Assembly: GCA_025355245.1 (NCBI GenBank)
Contig: JANXZZ010000043.1
Coordinates: forward strand, 82,016-132,313
Direction of reading: 5' to 3'
Source: Pseudomonadota bacterium
Lineage (GTDB): Bacteria > Pseudomonadota > Gammaproteobacteria > Steroidobacterales > Steroidobacteraceae
Length of the DNA: 50,298 nucleotides
Shown here: piece by piece, positions 27,807-37,030 of the stretch
Layout: the number at the start of each line of letters is the position of its first letter
Numbering within the stretch: the stretch's first letter is position 1
The notes under the pieces: model-generated
What the model saw: the letters and a program-made list of their open reading frames with translations, nothing else
What the model was told of the DNA's origin: nothing
Databases searched by the model: none
Program-made: the position numbers and the translations under genes

Positions 27807-28406
27807 GGCGCCCCCGATCTGCGCCAGCCGCGGGCGTGCGGGGGAGCGCCGCAGCACGTGGCGGCTGTCGCGGCGCGCGTTCCGAGAAACGCGCCGGGAT
27901 AGACGCGAAGTTGCACGGGTACGCCGCCGCGTAGCTCCGTTTGAGCGCATTTCAAGTTTTGGTCGACGAACAGCTCGAGTGCGCCGGTCGCGACACAGGT
28001 CGCCGGAAGATTCGTCAGGTCCTCCGCGCGCGGCGGCCGCATATGAAGACACGCGGAACATGCGCAGCGATGACGGCGCTGCGACGCGGGCTCCGCGGCG
28101 CCACCAATAGCCGATCGCGCAAGTGGCGAGGCGAATTTCGTTCGGTCGGCCAACGAAAAAATTATGACTGGTGACCCCTCCTGCGCAGGGGCGACGGCTT
28201 TCGCCCGGGTGTCACACGTTTTTTTTGGTGGTATCGTAAGTACAACAATGCGACGGTGAGGCTTTCCGGAAGCGGACGGCATCACCGGCGGGGATGTGGC
28301 GGAGTCGCAACATCACCTCGCGCTGGAATAGGGACCACCGATTTGCGGTCGCGCCCGCGGCGGCGGTCCATCACGAATCAAGGCGCCGACCACGGGAACC
28401 CCCCAC
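27807..28406. other. 600-bp intergenic region holding a hydrolase relic and the TonB-receptor leader
   Basis: Apart from the esterase remnant at 27870-28061 I see no gene. An AT-rich stretch with eight T bases at about 28217-28224 precedes the TonB-receptor gene and probably lies in its promoter, but I cannot place -35/-10 boxes convincingly. Confidence 0.5.
27870..28061 (-). pseudogene. Relic of an alpha/beta-hydrolase (esterase/lipase) C-terminus
   Basis: The minus strand carries the C-terminal signature of hormone-sensitive-lipase-type esterases: 'RAEDLTNLPATCVATGALEL', 'FVDQNLKCAQTELRGGVPVQ' and 'LRVYPGAFLGT'. The preceding block 'VSSYAAAAR' is in another frame, joined by a frameshift near 28028. 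The His of the usual YPGAFHGF motif is Leu here, and no N-terminal half exists. It is a decayed remnant. Confidence 0.7.
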
Positions 28407-30677
28407 ATGAGCCGTTCGACCAACTATTCATTCGCACTCACGCTCGCCATTGCGAGCGTCCTGGGTACCGCCCGCGCCGCGGATGCGCCGCCCAAGGTCA
28501 CCGATGCGGGGCACCTCGAGGACATCGTCGTCACCGCGCAGCGACGCGAGGAGTCGGCGCAGAGCATCGGCATTGCGCTCACGGTGCTCACGGACGCTGC
28601 GCTCAAGGACGCCGGCGTCGCCAAGGTCAACGACCTGCAGAACACGGTGCCGAGCCTTGAGGTCGAGCCCGCCTTCGGCAGCGGCCAGGCGCAATTCCGC
28701 CTGCGCGGCGTCGGCTTCATCGACTACACCGCCAATAACAGCTCGCCCGTGGCGGTCAACCTTGACGGCGTGGCGCTGCCGTTTCCGATCCAGACGCAGG
28801 GCCAGATCTACGACGTGAGCCGCGTCGAGGTGCTGCGCGGGCCGCAGGGCACCCTCTACGGGCGCAACACCACGGGCGGCGCCGTCAATTTCATCACCAA
28901 CCGCCCGACCGCCGATGAGCAGGCCGGCTTCGACGTGAGCTACGGTACGCACAACGCATTCGTGGGCGAGGGCTATGTGTCGGGCCCGATCAGCGAGGGC
29001 TTTCGCGCGCGTCTCGCGGTTGCGATTGAGGACGGCGGTAACTGGCAGCGCGAACGCGTGACGAATGCGTCGCTCGGCGACAAGAACAGGGTCGGCGGGC
29101 GACTGCAGCTCGAATGGGACAGCGCTCCCAACGTGAACCTGCGCCTCACGCTGCACGCCTCGCAGGACAAGTCCGACGGCTACGGCCTGCAGCTGCTGGT
29201 TCCCGAGGCCGCGACCTTCGCGGCGCCGGCCGTGCCCGCGGACACGAGCGTGTACGCGACCGGCTGGAGCCTGAGGCCGGGCTTTGCCGCGGCCGTAGGT
29301 ATCTCACCGACCACGAAGCCCGGTGTCGACAACAGCAACCTCGGCGCCAATATCGATCTCAACGTCGATCTTGGCAGTGTCAAGTTCACCAGCATCACTG
29401 CCTACAACAAATTGATCCGCCGCGAGCTCGGCGACTGGGACGCGAGCGACAACGTCGAATCGGATGTGTTTTTTCACGACCACGTCAAGGTGTTCTCGGA
29501 AGAGGCGCACCTTGCATCGACGGGTAGCGGGCCATTCGGCTGGGTGACGGGTGTCTACTATTCCGACGAGAAGTTGGACGAGTCGTTTTACAGCGATTTC
29601 GCGCAGCGCCTAGGCGGCGCGGCGGATACCACTTACGAGCAGGACGGCAAGACTCTTGGCGTCTTCGGGCAGGGGACGTACCAATTCACAGATGCGTTGA
29701 AAGGCATCCTGGGACTTCGCTACGAGCACGAAACGCTCGATCTCAAGAATCTTTACACGCTGTTCGCCACCGGGAACCCGCCGATATTCGATTCCGACCC
29801 GGGCACCTTCCAGTTGAGTGGTATCACGCCGCTCAACAAGTCACTGACGAATTCCGATCCGTCGGGCAAGATTGGCCTCGAATACCAGATCGCGCCGCGC
29901 GAGCTGCTGTACGCGAGCGTCAGCCGCGGCGTGAAATCGGGCGGCTTTACCGCCCACAACACGCTCAACCAGGCGGCCGTCGACCCGTTCTTGCCGGAGA
30001 GACTGACCGCGTACGAAATCGGTCTCAAGTCCGACTTTAGTTCGACGCTGCGCCTGAACGCCGCGGTGTTTCACTACAAGTACAAGGACGAGCAGATCCT
30101 GTCGAAGATCTTCGACTCGGTCTCCCAGTCCTACATCGGCCGCTTCGTCAATGCGGACTCGAAGATCGACGGGGTCGAGCTCGAACTCACGTGGCGGCCG
30201 CTCGACAGCCTCGAGATTACGCAGTACGCGGGCTACAAGAAGGGCACGTACACGAGCCAGCTGCTCAACAGCAACCCGGTCCCGACCGACTTCAACGGCC
30301 ACGACCTCGATTTCCCGAAGACGAGCTACGGCGGCGAGTTTGCGCTGACGCTGCCGGCGGGCGGGTACCGAGTGCGCAGCGAGATCAACTACAGCTACCA
30401 CGACAAATACGACCAGGTGTTCTTGCTCGAGAACGTCCAGGACGTGACCGGAAACCTGGCGGGACCACCGCAGTACCAGATCGACGCGTACTGGCTCGCG
30501 AACGCGAGCGTCTCGCTGCTGCCGGATTCCGGCGACAAGTGGGCGGTCGGGCTCTGGGTGCACAACCTGACCAACCAGAAGTACTTCCTGACGAAAAACT
30601 TCTTCCTCCCCGGTACCAACGTCGCCGCGGCCGGCGAGCCGACGACGATCGGCATCCGGCTTTCGGGCAAGTTCTGA
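28407..30677 (+). CDS. TonB-dependent outer-membrane receptor
   Basis: The 756-residue product has a signal peptide (about 1-25, 'GTARAADAPP'), a TonB-box-like 'LEDIVVTAQRREE' (about 37-49), a plug domain ('VNDLQNTVPSLEV', 'FRLRGVG', 'DVSRVEVLRGPQGTLYGRNT', 'GGAVNFITNRPT') and a 22-strand beta-barrel ending 'TIGIRLSGKF'. There is no extra N-terminal signalling domain, so it is a transporter rather than a transducer. This class serves uptake of diverse organic ligands as well as siderophores. Downstream on the same strand are an alpha/beta hydrolase and a P1 peptidase gene, suggesting an organic, amide- or ester-containing ligand. Confidence 0.93.
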   Translation: MSRSTNYSFALTLAIASVLGTARAADAPPKVTDAGHLEDIVVTAQRREESAQSIGIALTVLTDAALKDAGVAKVNDLQNTVPSLEVEPAFGSGQAQFRLRGVGFIDYTANNSSPVAVNLDGVALPFPIQTQGQIYDVSRVEVLRGPQGTLYGRNTTGGAVNFITNRPTADEQAGFDVSYGTHNAFVGEGYVSGPISEGFRARLAVAIEDGGNWQRERVTNASLGDKNRVGGRLQLEWDSAPNVNLRLTLHASQDKSDGYGLQLLVPEAATFAAPAVPADTSVYATGWSLRPGFAAAVGISPTTKPGVDNSNLGANIDLNVDLGSVKFTSITAYNKLIRRELGDWDASDNVESDVFFHDHVKVFSEEAHLASTGSGPFGWVTGVYYSDEKLDESFYSDFAQRLGGAADTTYEQDGKTLGVFGQGTYQFTDALKGILGLRYEHETLDLKNLYTLFATGNPPIFDSDPGTFQLSGITPLNKSLTNSDPSGKIGLEYQIAPRELLYASVSRGVKSGGFTAHNTLNQAAVDPFLPERLTAYEIGLKSDFSSTLRLNAAVFHYKYKDEQILSKIFDSVSQSYIGRFVNADSKIDGVELELTWRPLDSLEITQYAGYKKGTYTSQLLNSNPVPTDFNGHDLDFPKTSYGGEFALTLPAGGYRVRSEINYSYHDKYDQVFLLENVQDVTGNLAGPPQYQIDAYWLANASVSLLPDSGDKWAVGLWVHNLTNQKYFLTKNFFLPGTNVAAAGEPTTIGIRLSGKF

Positions 30678-30708
30678 GTCGGCGGGCAGTCGCGCGGAGA
30701 GTAGGCCG

Positions 30709-31668
30709 GTGCTTAAGAAATTCGTGCTTGGATTCGTCGGGGTCTTGGTCGCGATCGTCGTGATCGCATGGCTGGCACTGCGCGGCCCGGACATCCCGTA
30801 CGCCACGCTCGATGCCAAGTACGCGTCTGCGGGCTCGGGCTTCGTCGAGCTCCCGGGCGGCGTGCGCCTGCACTATCAGGCGGACGGCGATGCGACCAAA
30901 CCCCCAATTGTGCTCGTACACGGTTACGGCGACTCGTTCACTTCTTGGGAGGGCTGGACGCGCGTGCTCGCGAAGGACCACCGGGTCTATAGCATCGACT
31001 TGCCGGGGCACGGGCTCACGCGCGCGCCGGATGGGTACCGGGCCTCGGCGAGCGGCTTCGTCGCGCTCGTCGACGGGTTCGCGACCTCGACGGGGCTCCC
31101 GCGCTTTGCGATTGCCGGCAACTCGATGGGCGGGGGCGTCGCGTGGCAGTACGCGGTTGCGCACCCGGAACGCCTGTCCGCGCTCATTCTCGTCGATGCG
31201 GCCGGCTGGCCGATGCCGCCACCGGCCGACTTGCCGCTCGCGTTCAAGATCCTCCGCTACCGCGTCGGACGCTGGGCGCTCGCGCAGATCGACAACCGGC
31301 CGCTGATTTCGCAGGGCTTGCGCAAGGACGTGTACGACCCTACGGTCATCACCGAGGCTTTCATCGACCGCTGGGCGGAATTCCAGCGCGCGCCCGGACA
31401 CCGCGAGATCCTGATGTCGGCGGACCTGGGTTCACTCGCGAGCGCGAACGAGGCGACCCTGGGAGCGCTCAAGGTGCCCACGCTCGTGCTGCACGGCGAG
31501 GCGGATCCGCTCATTCCGCTCGCGAGCGGCCGGCGCTTCGCCGCGGCCATTCCGGGCGCGCGCCTCATCGTCTATCCGAAGGTCGGTCACCTGCCGCAGG
31601 TGGAAATCCCGGGCCAGTCGGCCGGCGACACCGCCGCATTCCTCGCGGAACCTACCCAAGGCAACTAG
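30709..31668 (+). CDS. Membrane-anchored alpha/beta hydrolase
   Basis: The 319-residue product has an N-terminal hydrophobic anchor (about 5-24, 'VLGFVGVLVAIVVIAWLAL') and an alpha/beta-hydrolase fold with the oxyanion 'LVHGYGDS', nucleophile S139 in 'AGNSMGGGVA', acid D267 in 'LHGEADPLIPL' and H294 in 'KVGHLPQ'. The triad is complete, so it should be active, probably in the periplasm facing side of the membrane. The gene (GTG start 30709) is 31 bases after the TonB-receptor gene and 84 before the P1 peptidase gene, so the three are likely one unit. Substrate unknown; esterase or lactonase activity is most likely. Confidence 0.88.
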   Translation: MLKKFVLGFVGVLVAIVVIAWLALRGPDIPYATLDAKYASAGSGFVELPGGVRLHYQADGDATKPPIVLVHGYGDSFTSWEGWTRVLAKDHRVYSIDLPGHGLTRAPDGYRASASGFVALVDGFATSTGLPRFAIAGNSMGGGVAWQYAVAHPERLSALILVDAAGWPMPPPADLPLAFKILRYRVGRWALAQIDNRPLISQGLRKDVYDPTVITEAFIDRWAEFQRAPGHREILMSADLGSLASANEATLGALKVPTLVLHGEADPLIPLASGRRFAAAIPGARLIVYPKVGHLPQVEIPGQSAGDTAAFLAEPTQGN

Positions 31669-31752
31669 ACGGTACTGGCATTGCGCGCTTCGGCGCGCCT
31701 GCGCATACTCGTTTTCCTCGCAATTTCATGCGAGGGATCGAGGGGGCGCCGC

Positions 31753-33156
31753 ATGATCCGCCGTGTCGTGATTCTCGCCGCCTGCGCCGCCTGCGCCGCC
31801 TGCGCCGCCGCGGTGGTCGCGGGCGCCGCACCCGCTGTGGCACCCGCGCCCGCGGCCCCCGCGATCCACATCCCGGAAGGCGGCCCCGGTCTAAAGTTCG
31901 ACTTCCCGGGACTTGAGGTGGGGGTCGCCGAGTACGACGCGGGTCCCACCGGCACGACGGTGCTCTACTTCCCGGCACACGCGCTGGTTGCGATCGACGT
32001 TCGCGGCGGCGCGCCCGGCACGATCAATAGCGACGCCGCGCGCCTGGCGGCGGACGAGGGCTTCGTGAGTGCGGTGGTCCTCTCCGGCGGGTCCGCCTAC
32101 GGCCTTTCGGCCGCCACCGGCGTCTCGAACGCGCTCAAGGAGCGCAGTCCCGATCCCGGCAACTGGCGCAACGTCGCTGTGGTGATGGGCGCGATCATTT
32201 TCGACCTCGGCGATCGCCGCTATAGCGCAGTGACGCCCGATGACGCACTCGGTCGCGCCGCGCTCAACGCGGCGCGACCGGGGTGGGTGCCGATCGGTGC
32301 CCGCGGCGCAGGTCGCTTCGCGATGCAGGGCGGCTATTTTGACCGCCAACACTCGGGCCAGGGTGCGGCCTTCGTGCAGGCGGGCGACACCAAGGTGCTC
32401 GTGATCACGGTGGTCAATGCGGTCGGCTCGATCGTGGATCGCAGCGGCAACCTGCTGCGCTGCTCGCAGCCCGTCGAGGGCAAGTGCCCGCCGATCGCGG
32501 ACAAGTGGAAGGCCCACCTCGCCATGCTCGGGCTCGCGAAGGCCGCCGACGCCGGCGGCACCGCCGACGGCGGACTGACCGCGAACACCACGATCACTGC
32601 GGTCGTGACCAACCAGGCGATGTCGTACCACATGCTGCAGCGTCTCGCGATCCAGGTGCACAACTCCATGGGACGCGCGATCCAGCCCTTCGGCACGCGC
32701 GTCGACGGTGACACGCTTTTTGCGATCTCGACGGGCGAGGTCAAGAACTCGCCCCTCGATCCGATCGTCGTCGGTTCGCTCGCCTCGGAAGCGGCCTGGG
32801 ACGCGATCCTCGCGAGCGCGCCGATCGAACCCGCGCCGGCACCGCGCACGACCGAGAAGCCGGCGCCCGCGACGCTCGCTCAGGCAGTCGGTCGCTACCA
32901 GTTCGTGCCGGGCGTCACGGCCGAGATCCGCCTGCGCGCCGAGGCGCTCGAGATCGAGGTAACCGGGCGCGACAGCCTTTACCTGCCGGTCGGCAAGGCG
33001 GTGGCGTTGACGGCGGTTGCCGCGAATGAGTTCGAGATCGGCACGCCCCGTGCCGATCGCCTGCACATCGATCGCGACCCGCGCGGCCGGGTGGAGGGTT
33101 TCACGATCAATCCCGGGCCCTGGCCGCTGCGCGCGGCACGCCTGCCCGCGAAATAG
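31753..33156 (+). CDS. P1-family (DmpA/NylC-type) peptidase with C-terminal extra domain
   Basis: The 467-residue product has a signal peptide rich in Ala/Cys (about 1-30) and a P1 (S58, Ntn-like) domain (about 45-355) with 'GGAPGTINSDA', 'VVLSGGSAYGLSAATGV' and the self-cleavage/nucleophile site N278-T279 in 'LTANTTITAVVTNQ'. Members cleave themselves to expose a Thr or Ser nucleophile and act as beta-aminopeptidases, D-aminopeptidases or cyclic-amide/nylon-oligomer hydrolases. A C-terminal domain (about 378-467: 'VGRYQFVPGVTAEIRL', then 'GRVEGFTINPGPW') is not part of typical P1 enzymes and resembles the beta-rich domains that follow some serine beta-lactamase-like proteins. ATG 31753 gives a proper signal peptide and has GAGGGGG upstream; 31681 is possible. 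Confidence 0.87.
   Translation: MIRRVVILAACAACAACAAAVVAGAAPAVAPAPAAPAIHIPEGGPGLKFDFPGLEVGVAEYDAGPTGTTVLYFPAHALVAIDVRGGAPGTINSDAARLAADEGFVSAVVLSGGSAYGLSAATGVSNALKERSPDPGNWRNVAVVMGAIIFDLGDRRYSAVTPDDALGRAALNAARPGWVPIGARGAGRFAMQGGYFDRQHSGQGAAFVQAGDTKVLVITVVNAVGSIVDRSGNLLRCSQPVEGKCPPIADKWKAHLAMLGLAKAADAGGTADGGLTANTTITAVVTNQAMSYHMLQRLAIQVHNSMGRAIQPFGTRVDGDTLFAISTGEVKNSPLDPIVVGSLASEAAWDAILASAPIEPAPAPRTTEKPAPATLAQAVGRYQFVPGVTAEIRLRAEALEIEVTGRDSLYLPVGKAVALTAVAANEFEIGTPRADRLHIDRDPRGRVEGFTINPGPWPLRAARLPAK
31780..31806 (+). repeat. Three tandem 9-nt repeats in the P1 peptidase signal peptide
   Basis: The unit GCCTGCGCC occurs three times in a row, encoding repeated Ala-Cys-Ala. Copy changes would keep the frame and only alter the length of the hydrophobic core. 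Confidence 0.8.
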
Positions 33157-33169
33157 CCAGCGCCGCGCT

Positions 33170-33916
33170 TTAGATGCAGCGCCCGCCGTCAACTTCGAGC
33201 GCGACGCCGGTGACCATCGAGGCCTCGTCCGAACAGAGGTAGAGCGCGGCGTTGGCCATATCCTCCGGCGTTGCAAAACGCCCGAGCGGGATCGTCGCGA
33301 GGAATTTCGCGCGGATCTCGGGCGTGTCGGTGCCCATGAACGTCGCGAGCAACGGCGTCTCGCTGGCGACCGGGTTCAAGGCGTTGACGCGGATGCCAAA
33401 GGGCGCGAGTTCGACCGCCATCGCGCGGGTCGCGGTGATGACCCAGCCCTTGCTCGCGTTGTACCAGGTGAGGCGCGGACGAGGGCTCACGCCGCCGGTC
33501 GAGGCGATATTGAGGATCGCGCCGCCACGCCGGCTTTTCATGGACGGCACGAAGGCGCGCGCGGTCAGGTAGACGGAGCGGACGTTGACCGCGAGCAGGC
33601 GCTCGAACTCGGGCTCGGCGATGTCCTCGAGCGCGGTCGGCACGTGACCGATGCCGGCATTGTTGACCAGGATGTCGACGGGTCCGAGCGCGGTACCGAC
33701 GGACTCCGCGAGCGCCGCGACCGAGGTGGCGCTCGACACGTCCGCGGTCAGCGGCAGCGCCGCCGGGCCGAGCTCGGCGGCGAGCGCGGCGGCCGCCCGG
33801 CCGTCGATGTCGGCGATCGCGACGCGCGCACCCTCGGCGATGAAGCGCCGGACGATGCCGGCGCCGATGCCGGAGGCTCCGCCCGTGACGATCGCAATCT
33901 TGCCCGAGAGTCGCAC
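33170..33916 (-). CDS. Short-chain dehydrogenase/reductase
   Basis: The 248-residue product is a classical SDR: NAD(P) loop 'TGGASGIG' (11-18), D37/D39 in 'VAIADIDGR' favouring NAD over NADP, 'NNAG' (85-88), catalytic S139, Y152 and K156 ('WYNASKG'), and the C-terminal 'VTGVALEVDGG'. It oxidises or reduces an alcohol/ketone. It is the last gene of the leftward operon, 41 bases after the aldehyde dehydrogenase gene, so it may act on an alcohol made from the imported compound. The start is GTG 33916. Substrate unknown. Confidence 0.9.
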   Translation of the reverse strand: MRLSGKIAIVTGGASGIGAGIVRRFIAEGARVAIADIDGRAAAALAAELGPAALPLTADVSSATSVAALAESVGTALGPVDILVNNAGIGHVPTALEDIAEPEFERLLAVNVRSVYLTARAFVPSMKSRRGGAILNIASTGGVSPRPRLTWYNASKGWVITATRAMAVELAPFGIRVNALNPVASETPLLATFMGTDTPEIRAKFLATIPLGRFATPEDMANAALYLCSDEASMVTGVALEVDGGRCI

Positions 33917-33957
33917 GATGGTGCCTCGCTAGTGCGGAGTCCGAAGACATACCCGCG

Positions 33958-35409
33958 TCATCGGTGTCGCGCGGCGACCGTCTTCACGGCCGTAAACGAA
34001 TAGAGTGCTTCCATTCCCTTCTCGCGTCCGTGCCCCGACCAGCCGACGCCGCCGAACGGGAGTTCGACGCCGCCGGCGGCCCCGTAGTCATTCAGGAACA
34101 CTTGCCCCGCGCGCAGCCGTGACGCGAGACGATGCTGGCGGCCCGCATCGCGCGTCCAGGCGCCGGCGACGAGGCCGAAGCGCGTGCCGTTCGCGATCGC
34201 GATGGCCTCGTCTTCGCTGTCGAACGGCAGCACCACCTGCACGGGTCCGAAGATCTCCTCCTGCGCGAGCACGTGGCCGGGACCGGGAGGGGCGAGCAGA
34301 AGCGGCGCGACGTAGTGGCCGCCGGCGGGCGCATCCGCGACGATTTCGCCGCGCGCAAGCACCTGCGCGCCGCCTTTGATGCCGGCTTCGAGCATCGCCT
34401 CGACGCGGCGTCGCTGCGCGGCGGAGATCAACGGTCCGAGATCAAGATCGCGCGCCGCGGGTCCGGCGCGCAGCGCGCGGTAGCGCTCTGCAAGTGCCTC
34501 GACCACGCGCGCGTAGATGCCCCGCTGCAGCAGGAGGCGCGAGCTCGCCGAGCAGGTCTGGCCGGCGTTCTGCAACCCCGCGCGCGCGAGCACCGGCAGC
34601 GCCGCCTCGAGATCCGCATCGTCAAAAACGAGCTGCGGCGACTTGCCGCCGAGCTCGAGCGTCACGGGCGCGACATGCCCTGCGGCGGCGCTCTGCACGA
34701 GGGTCCCGACCTCGACCGAACCCGTGAACGAGACGTGGTTGATGCCGGGGTGCGCCGCGAGCGCGGCGCCAGCTTCCTCGCCGAGGCCGGGTACCACGTT
34801 GATGGTGCCCGGCGGGAATCCGGCTTCCGCTGCGAGACGCGCGAACGCAAGCGTCGTCAGGGACGCTTCTTCCGCGGGTTTCACGACCACCGAGTTGCCG
34901 GCCGCGAGGGCCGCGCCCACCGATCGCCCGATGATCTGCATCGGGTAGTTCCACGGAATGATGTGTCCGGTCACGCCGTGCGGCTCGCGCAGGGTATAGA
35001 CCGTATAGCCCTCGAGAAAGGGGATCGTCGTGCCGTGCAGCTTGTCGGCGGCGCCGCCGTAGAACTCGAGGTAACGGGCGAGCGCCGTGACATCGGCGCG
35101 CGCCTGGCTGCGGGGTTTGCCGACGTCCATCGTCTCGAGCGCCGCGAGTACGTCCGCGTGCGCGAGCACGGCACGGCCGAGCGCGCTCAGCAGCCGGCCG
35201 CGCTCGAATGCAGCGAGGCGGCCCCACGCGCCCTCGAAAGCGGCGCGCGCGGCGGCGACGGCGGCATCGACGTCGGCGTCGAGGCAGCGCGCGATCGCGC
35301 CGACCGTCGCGCCGGTCGACGGATCCTCGACGGGCAGCGTGCCCTTGCCGGTGGCGCTGCGCCACTCGCCGCCAATCAGTGCCAGCTCCGAAGCGAACGG
35401 AATGCTCAT
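33958..35409 (-). CDS. NAD(P)-dependent aldehyde dehydrogenase
   Basis: The 483-residue product has the complete ALDH set: N154 in 'IPWNYPMQ', the base E252 in 'TLELGGKSPQ', and C286 in 'NAGQTCSASSR', plus 'EEIFGPV' near 380. It converts an aldehyde to the acid. The motif 'ATTxxHTTL'-type hydrophobic pocket cannot be interpreted for substrate from sequence alone; gamma-aminobutyraldehyde, betaine-aldehyde and vanillin-type enzymes are all close in form. Its ATG overlaps the stop of the ABC ATPase gene (ATGA), so it is translationally coupled to the transporter. Confidence 0.9.
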   Translation of the reverse strand: MSIPFASELALIGGEWRSATGKGTLPVEDPSTGATVGAIARCLDADVDAAVAAARAAFEGAWGRLAAFERGRLLSALGRAVLAHADVLAALETMDVGKPRSQARADVTALARYLEFYGGAADKLHGTTIPFLEGYTVYTLREPHGVTGHIIPWNYPMQIIGRSVGAALAAGNSVVVKPAEEASLTTLAFARLAAEAGFPPGTINVVPGLGEEAGAALAAHPGINHVSFTGSVEVGTLVQSAAAGHVAPVTLELGGKSPQLVFDDADLEAALPVLARAGLQNAGQTCSASSRLLLQRGIYARVVEALAERYRALRAGPAARDLDLGPLISAAQRRRVEAMLEAGIKGGAQVLARGEIVADAPAGGHYVAPLLLAPPGPGHVLAQEEIFGPVQVVLPFDSEDEAIAIANGTRFGLVAGAWTRDAGRQHRLASRLRAGQVFLNDYGAAGGVELPFGGVGWSGHGREKGMEALYSFTAVKTVAARHR

Positions 35410-37028
35410 GCCGGAGTCACCCGAGGAAGAATTCCCGCCAGCGCACGCTCGAGGTTCGGCGTCGCGGCGACCAGCTCGCGAGTGTACGCGTGTCGGGGAT
35501 TGTCGAGCACCTCGGCCGTCGGACCCTCCTCGACGATGCTGCCCGCCTGCATCACCAGCATGCGGTCGGTAACCGCGCGCACGACAGCAAGGTCGTGCGA
35601 TACGAACAGGTAGGCGAGCTCGCGGGCGGCCGACAGCTCCATCAGCAGCGTGAGGATCTGGGCGCGGAGCGAGGCATCGAGCGCGGAAACGGCTTCGTCA
35701 AGTATCACGAGGCGCGGTTCGACCACGAGCGCACGCGCGATCGCGATGCGCTGGCGCTGCCCGCCCGAGAACTCGTGCGGCCGGCGGGCGGCATCGGCGG
35801 GTGCCAGGCCGACCGCGGTCAGTGCCGCGGCGACGCGTCGGTCGCGATCGGCGATCGACGGTGCCTCGGCAAGGAGGTGGAGGGGTTCCGCGACGATCCG
35901 TCCGATCCGGTGGCGCGGATTCAGGCTTCCATACGGATCCTGGAAGACCGCCTGCACCGTGCGCCGCAGTTGCCGGGTCGCGGCCGCTGTCGCGCCGGTG
36001 AGGCTTTCGCCGCCGATGCGCACCGCGCCTGCGTCGGCGGTCTCGAGACCAAGGAGCGCGCGAACCAGGGTCGACTTGCCGCTGCCTGACTCACCCACCA
36101 AGCCCACGCGCTCGCCCGGCGCGACCGAGAGGCTCACACCGTTCACCGCGACGCGACGCGCGGGGCGGCCGAAGAAACGTGTACGCGCGGCGCTGTAGGA
36201 GCGGACGAGGCCGAACGCCTCGAGGAGCGGCGCTGCGGTCGGGGTCGGCCGCGGCGCGGAGTCCGGCAGCGTGAAGTTCCGCACCAGCTCGCGCGTGTAG
36301 GGGTGACGCGGAGCGCTCAGCATCGCGCGGGTCGCGCCCTGCTCGACGATCCGGCCGGCCTCGAGGATCGCGAGGCGCGCGGCAATGCCGGCCACGACCG
36401 CGAGGTCGTGGGTGATCAGCACCAGCGCCATGCCATCCGCCGTCGCGAGGCCGACAAGGAGATCGAGGATCTGCGCCTGCGTGGTCACATCGAGCGCGGT
36501 CGTCGGCTCGTCGGCGATCAGGAGCCGCGGTGCGAGCGCAATCGCCATCGCGATTGCGACGCGCTGGCGCTGGCCGCCGGACAACTGCTGCGGATAGCGA
36601 TCGAGGCTCACGCGCTCGGGATCGAGGCCGACACGCCGCAGCGTCGCCGCCGCGCGCTCGCGTGCCGCCGCCGCCGACAGCGCGCCGTGCACGCGCGCGG
36701 TCTCGGCGACCTGCGCGCCGATGGTCATCAGCGGATTGAGAGCGGTCGCGGGCTCCTGGAAGACGATGCCGATGCCGCGGCCGCGGACCTCGCCAAGGGC
36801 GCGTTCGCCGGCGCCGACGAGCTCGGTGTCGGCGAAGCGCACGCTGCCGCGCACCGCGGCTCCCGTCGGCAGCAGGCCCAGAATCGCGAGTGCCGTCAGG
36901 GACTTGCCAGAGCCCGACTCGCCGGACAGACCGACGATTTCGCCGCGTTCAATCTCAAGATCGATCGACTCGAGCACGGGGCGGCCGTCGAGCGTGACCG
37001 AAAGGTTGCGGATGGAGAGCAGCGACAC
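35406..37028 (-). CDS. Tandem (fused) ABC ATPase of an oligopeptide-type importer
   Basis: The 540-residue product contains two complete nucleotide-binding domains. The first (about 5-250) has Walker A 'GESGSGKS', signature '[11 protein letters not shown]' and Walker B '[12 protein letters not shown]'; the second (about 275-520) has 'GESGSGKST', '[11 protein letters not shown]' and '[15 protein letters not shown]'. In the second the usual Glu-Pro after the Walker B Asp reads DEAVS, a tolerated variant. This is a DppD-DppF fusion powering uptake of peptides or similar solutes. GTG 37028 follows the permease stop by two bases. Each domain ends with the 'HPYTREL' or '[12 protein letters not shown]' tail typical of Opp/Dpp ATPases. 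Confidence 0.92.
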   Translation of the reverse strand: MSLLSIRNLSVTLDGRPVLESIDLEIERGEIVGLSGESGSGKSLTALAILGLLPTGAAVRGSVRFADTELVGAGERALGEVRGRGIGIVFQEPATALNPLMTIGAQVAETARVHGALSAAAARERAAATLRRVGLDPERVSLDRYPQQLSGGQRQRVAIAMAIALAPRLLIADEPTTALDVTTQAQILDLLVGLATADGMALVLITHDLAVVAGIAARLAILEAGRIVEQGATRAMLSAPRHPYTRELVRNFTLPDSAPRPTPTAAPLLEAFGLVRSYSAARTRFFGRPARRVAVNGVSLSVAPGERVGLVGESGSGKSTLVRALLGLETADAGAVRIGGESLTGATAAATRQLRRTVQAVFQDPYGSLNPRHRIGRIVAEPLHLLAEAPSIADRDRRVAAALTAVGLAPADAARRPHEFSGGQRQRIAIARALVVEPRLVILDEAVSALDASLRAQILTLLMELSAARELAYLFVSHDLAVVRAVTDRMLVMQAGSIVEEGPTAEVLDNPRHAYTRELVAATPNLERALAGILPRVTPA

Positions 37029-37030
37029 CG

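Noticed and set aside
27680-28285. 201-aa minus-strand frame as an intact gene
   Set aside because: Only about 55 residues match an esterase end, out of frame with the preceding homologous block and overlapping the DUF4199 gene; treated as a relic.
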